The position numbers were made by a program, and so were the translations under genes. Of a DNA stretch of 6,135 nt, positions 6,116 through 6,135 are shown one piece after another. Below the pieces are notes generated by a model that was not told where the DNA came from, searched no databases, and saw only the letters and a program-made list of their open reading frames with translations. The DNA comes from an uncultured Methylocystaceae bacterium (GTDB lineage: Bacteria > Pseudomonadota > Alphaproteobacteria > Rhizobiales > Beijerinckiaceae), in NCBI GenBank assembly GCA_945956975.1, contig CAMFKC010000162.1, positions 1-6,135 on the forward strand. The letters are read 5' to 3'. Position 1 is the stretch's first letter, and every line of letters starts with the position of its first letter.

Positions 6116-6135
6116 CAGCCCATACGACTCATAAC

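Overview
The window is GC-rich DNA that looks like a sulfur-oxidising alphaproteobacterium. This is an inference from SoxC, SoxD and SoxY of the thiosulfate-oxidising Sox system, strong third-position G/C bias, and Tat/Sec export signals on most products. I cannot name the genus. All six genes lie on the minus strand, so transcription runs from high to low coordinates.

Layout, in transcription order. At 6135-6019 there is an AT-rich upstream region with a likely promoter and a 22-bp dyad. Three tightly packed genes follow: an exported DsbA-fold thiol oxidoreductase with CGYC active site (6018-5332), a membrane histidine kinase with a periplasmic PhnD/TtrS-like sensor domain (5329-3578), and a FixJ/NarL-type response regulator (3585-2974). 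The spacings are a 2-bp gap and an 8-bp overlap, so these three look like one operon. A 210-bp intergenic region (2973-2764) holds an imperfect 25-bp palindrome plus a third copy of its half-site. It is a good candidate for the control region of the sox genes. Then come soxC (2763-1375), soxD (1391-342, overlapping soxC by 17 bp) and the first 99 codons of soxY, which runs off the left edge.

How it fits together. SoxY, with SoxZ outside the window, carries the sulfur intermediate on a cysteine. SoxCD, a molybdenum sulfane dehydrogenase plus dihaem cytochrome, strips six electrons from the bound sulfane sulfur, so the host should oxidise thiosulfate fully to sulfate. The kinase sensor domain carries the features of TtrS (tetrathionate) and ThsS (thiosulfate) sensors, including two cysteines in the expected motifs. 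The simplest reading is that this two-component system detects thiosulfate, tetrathionate or a related compound and switches on the sox operon. The DsbA-like protein would service periplasmic thiols, either the SoxY carrier cysteine or the sensor cysteines. The coupling of a TtrS-type sensor and a thiol oxidoreductase to sox genes, in place of the better-known ArsR-type SoxR repressor, is the most interesting point in the window. No mobile elements, tRNA/rRNA genes or CRISPR arrays were seen.
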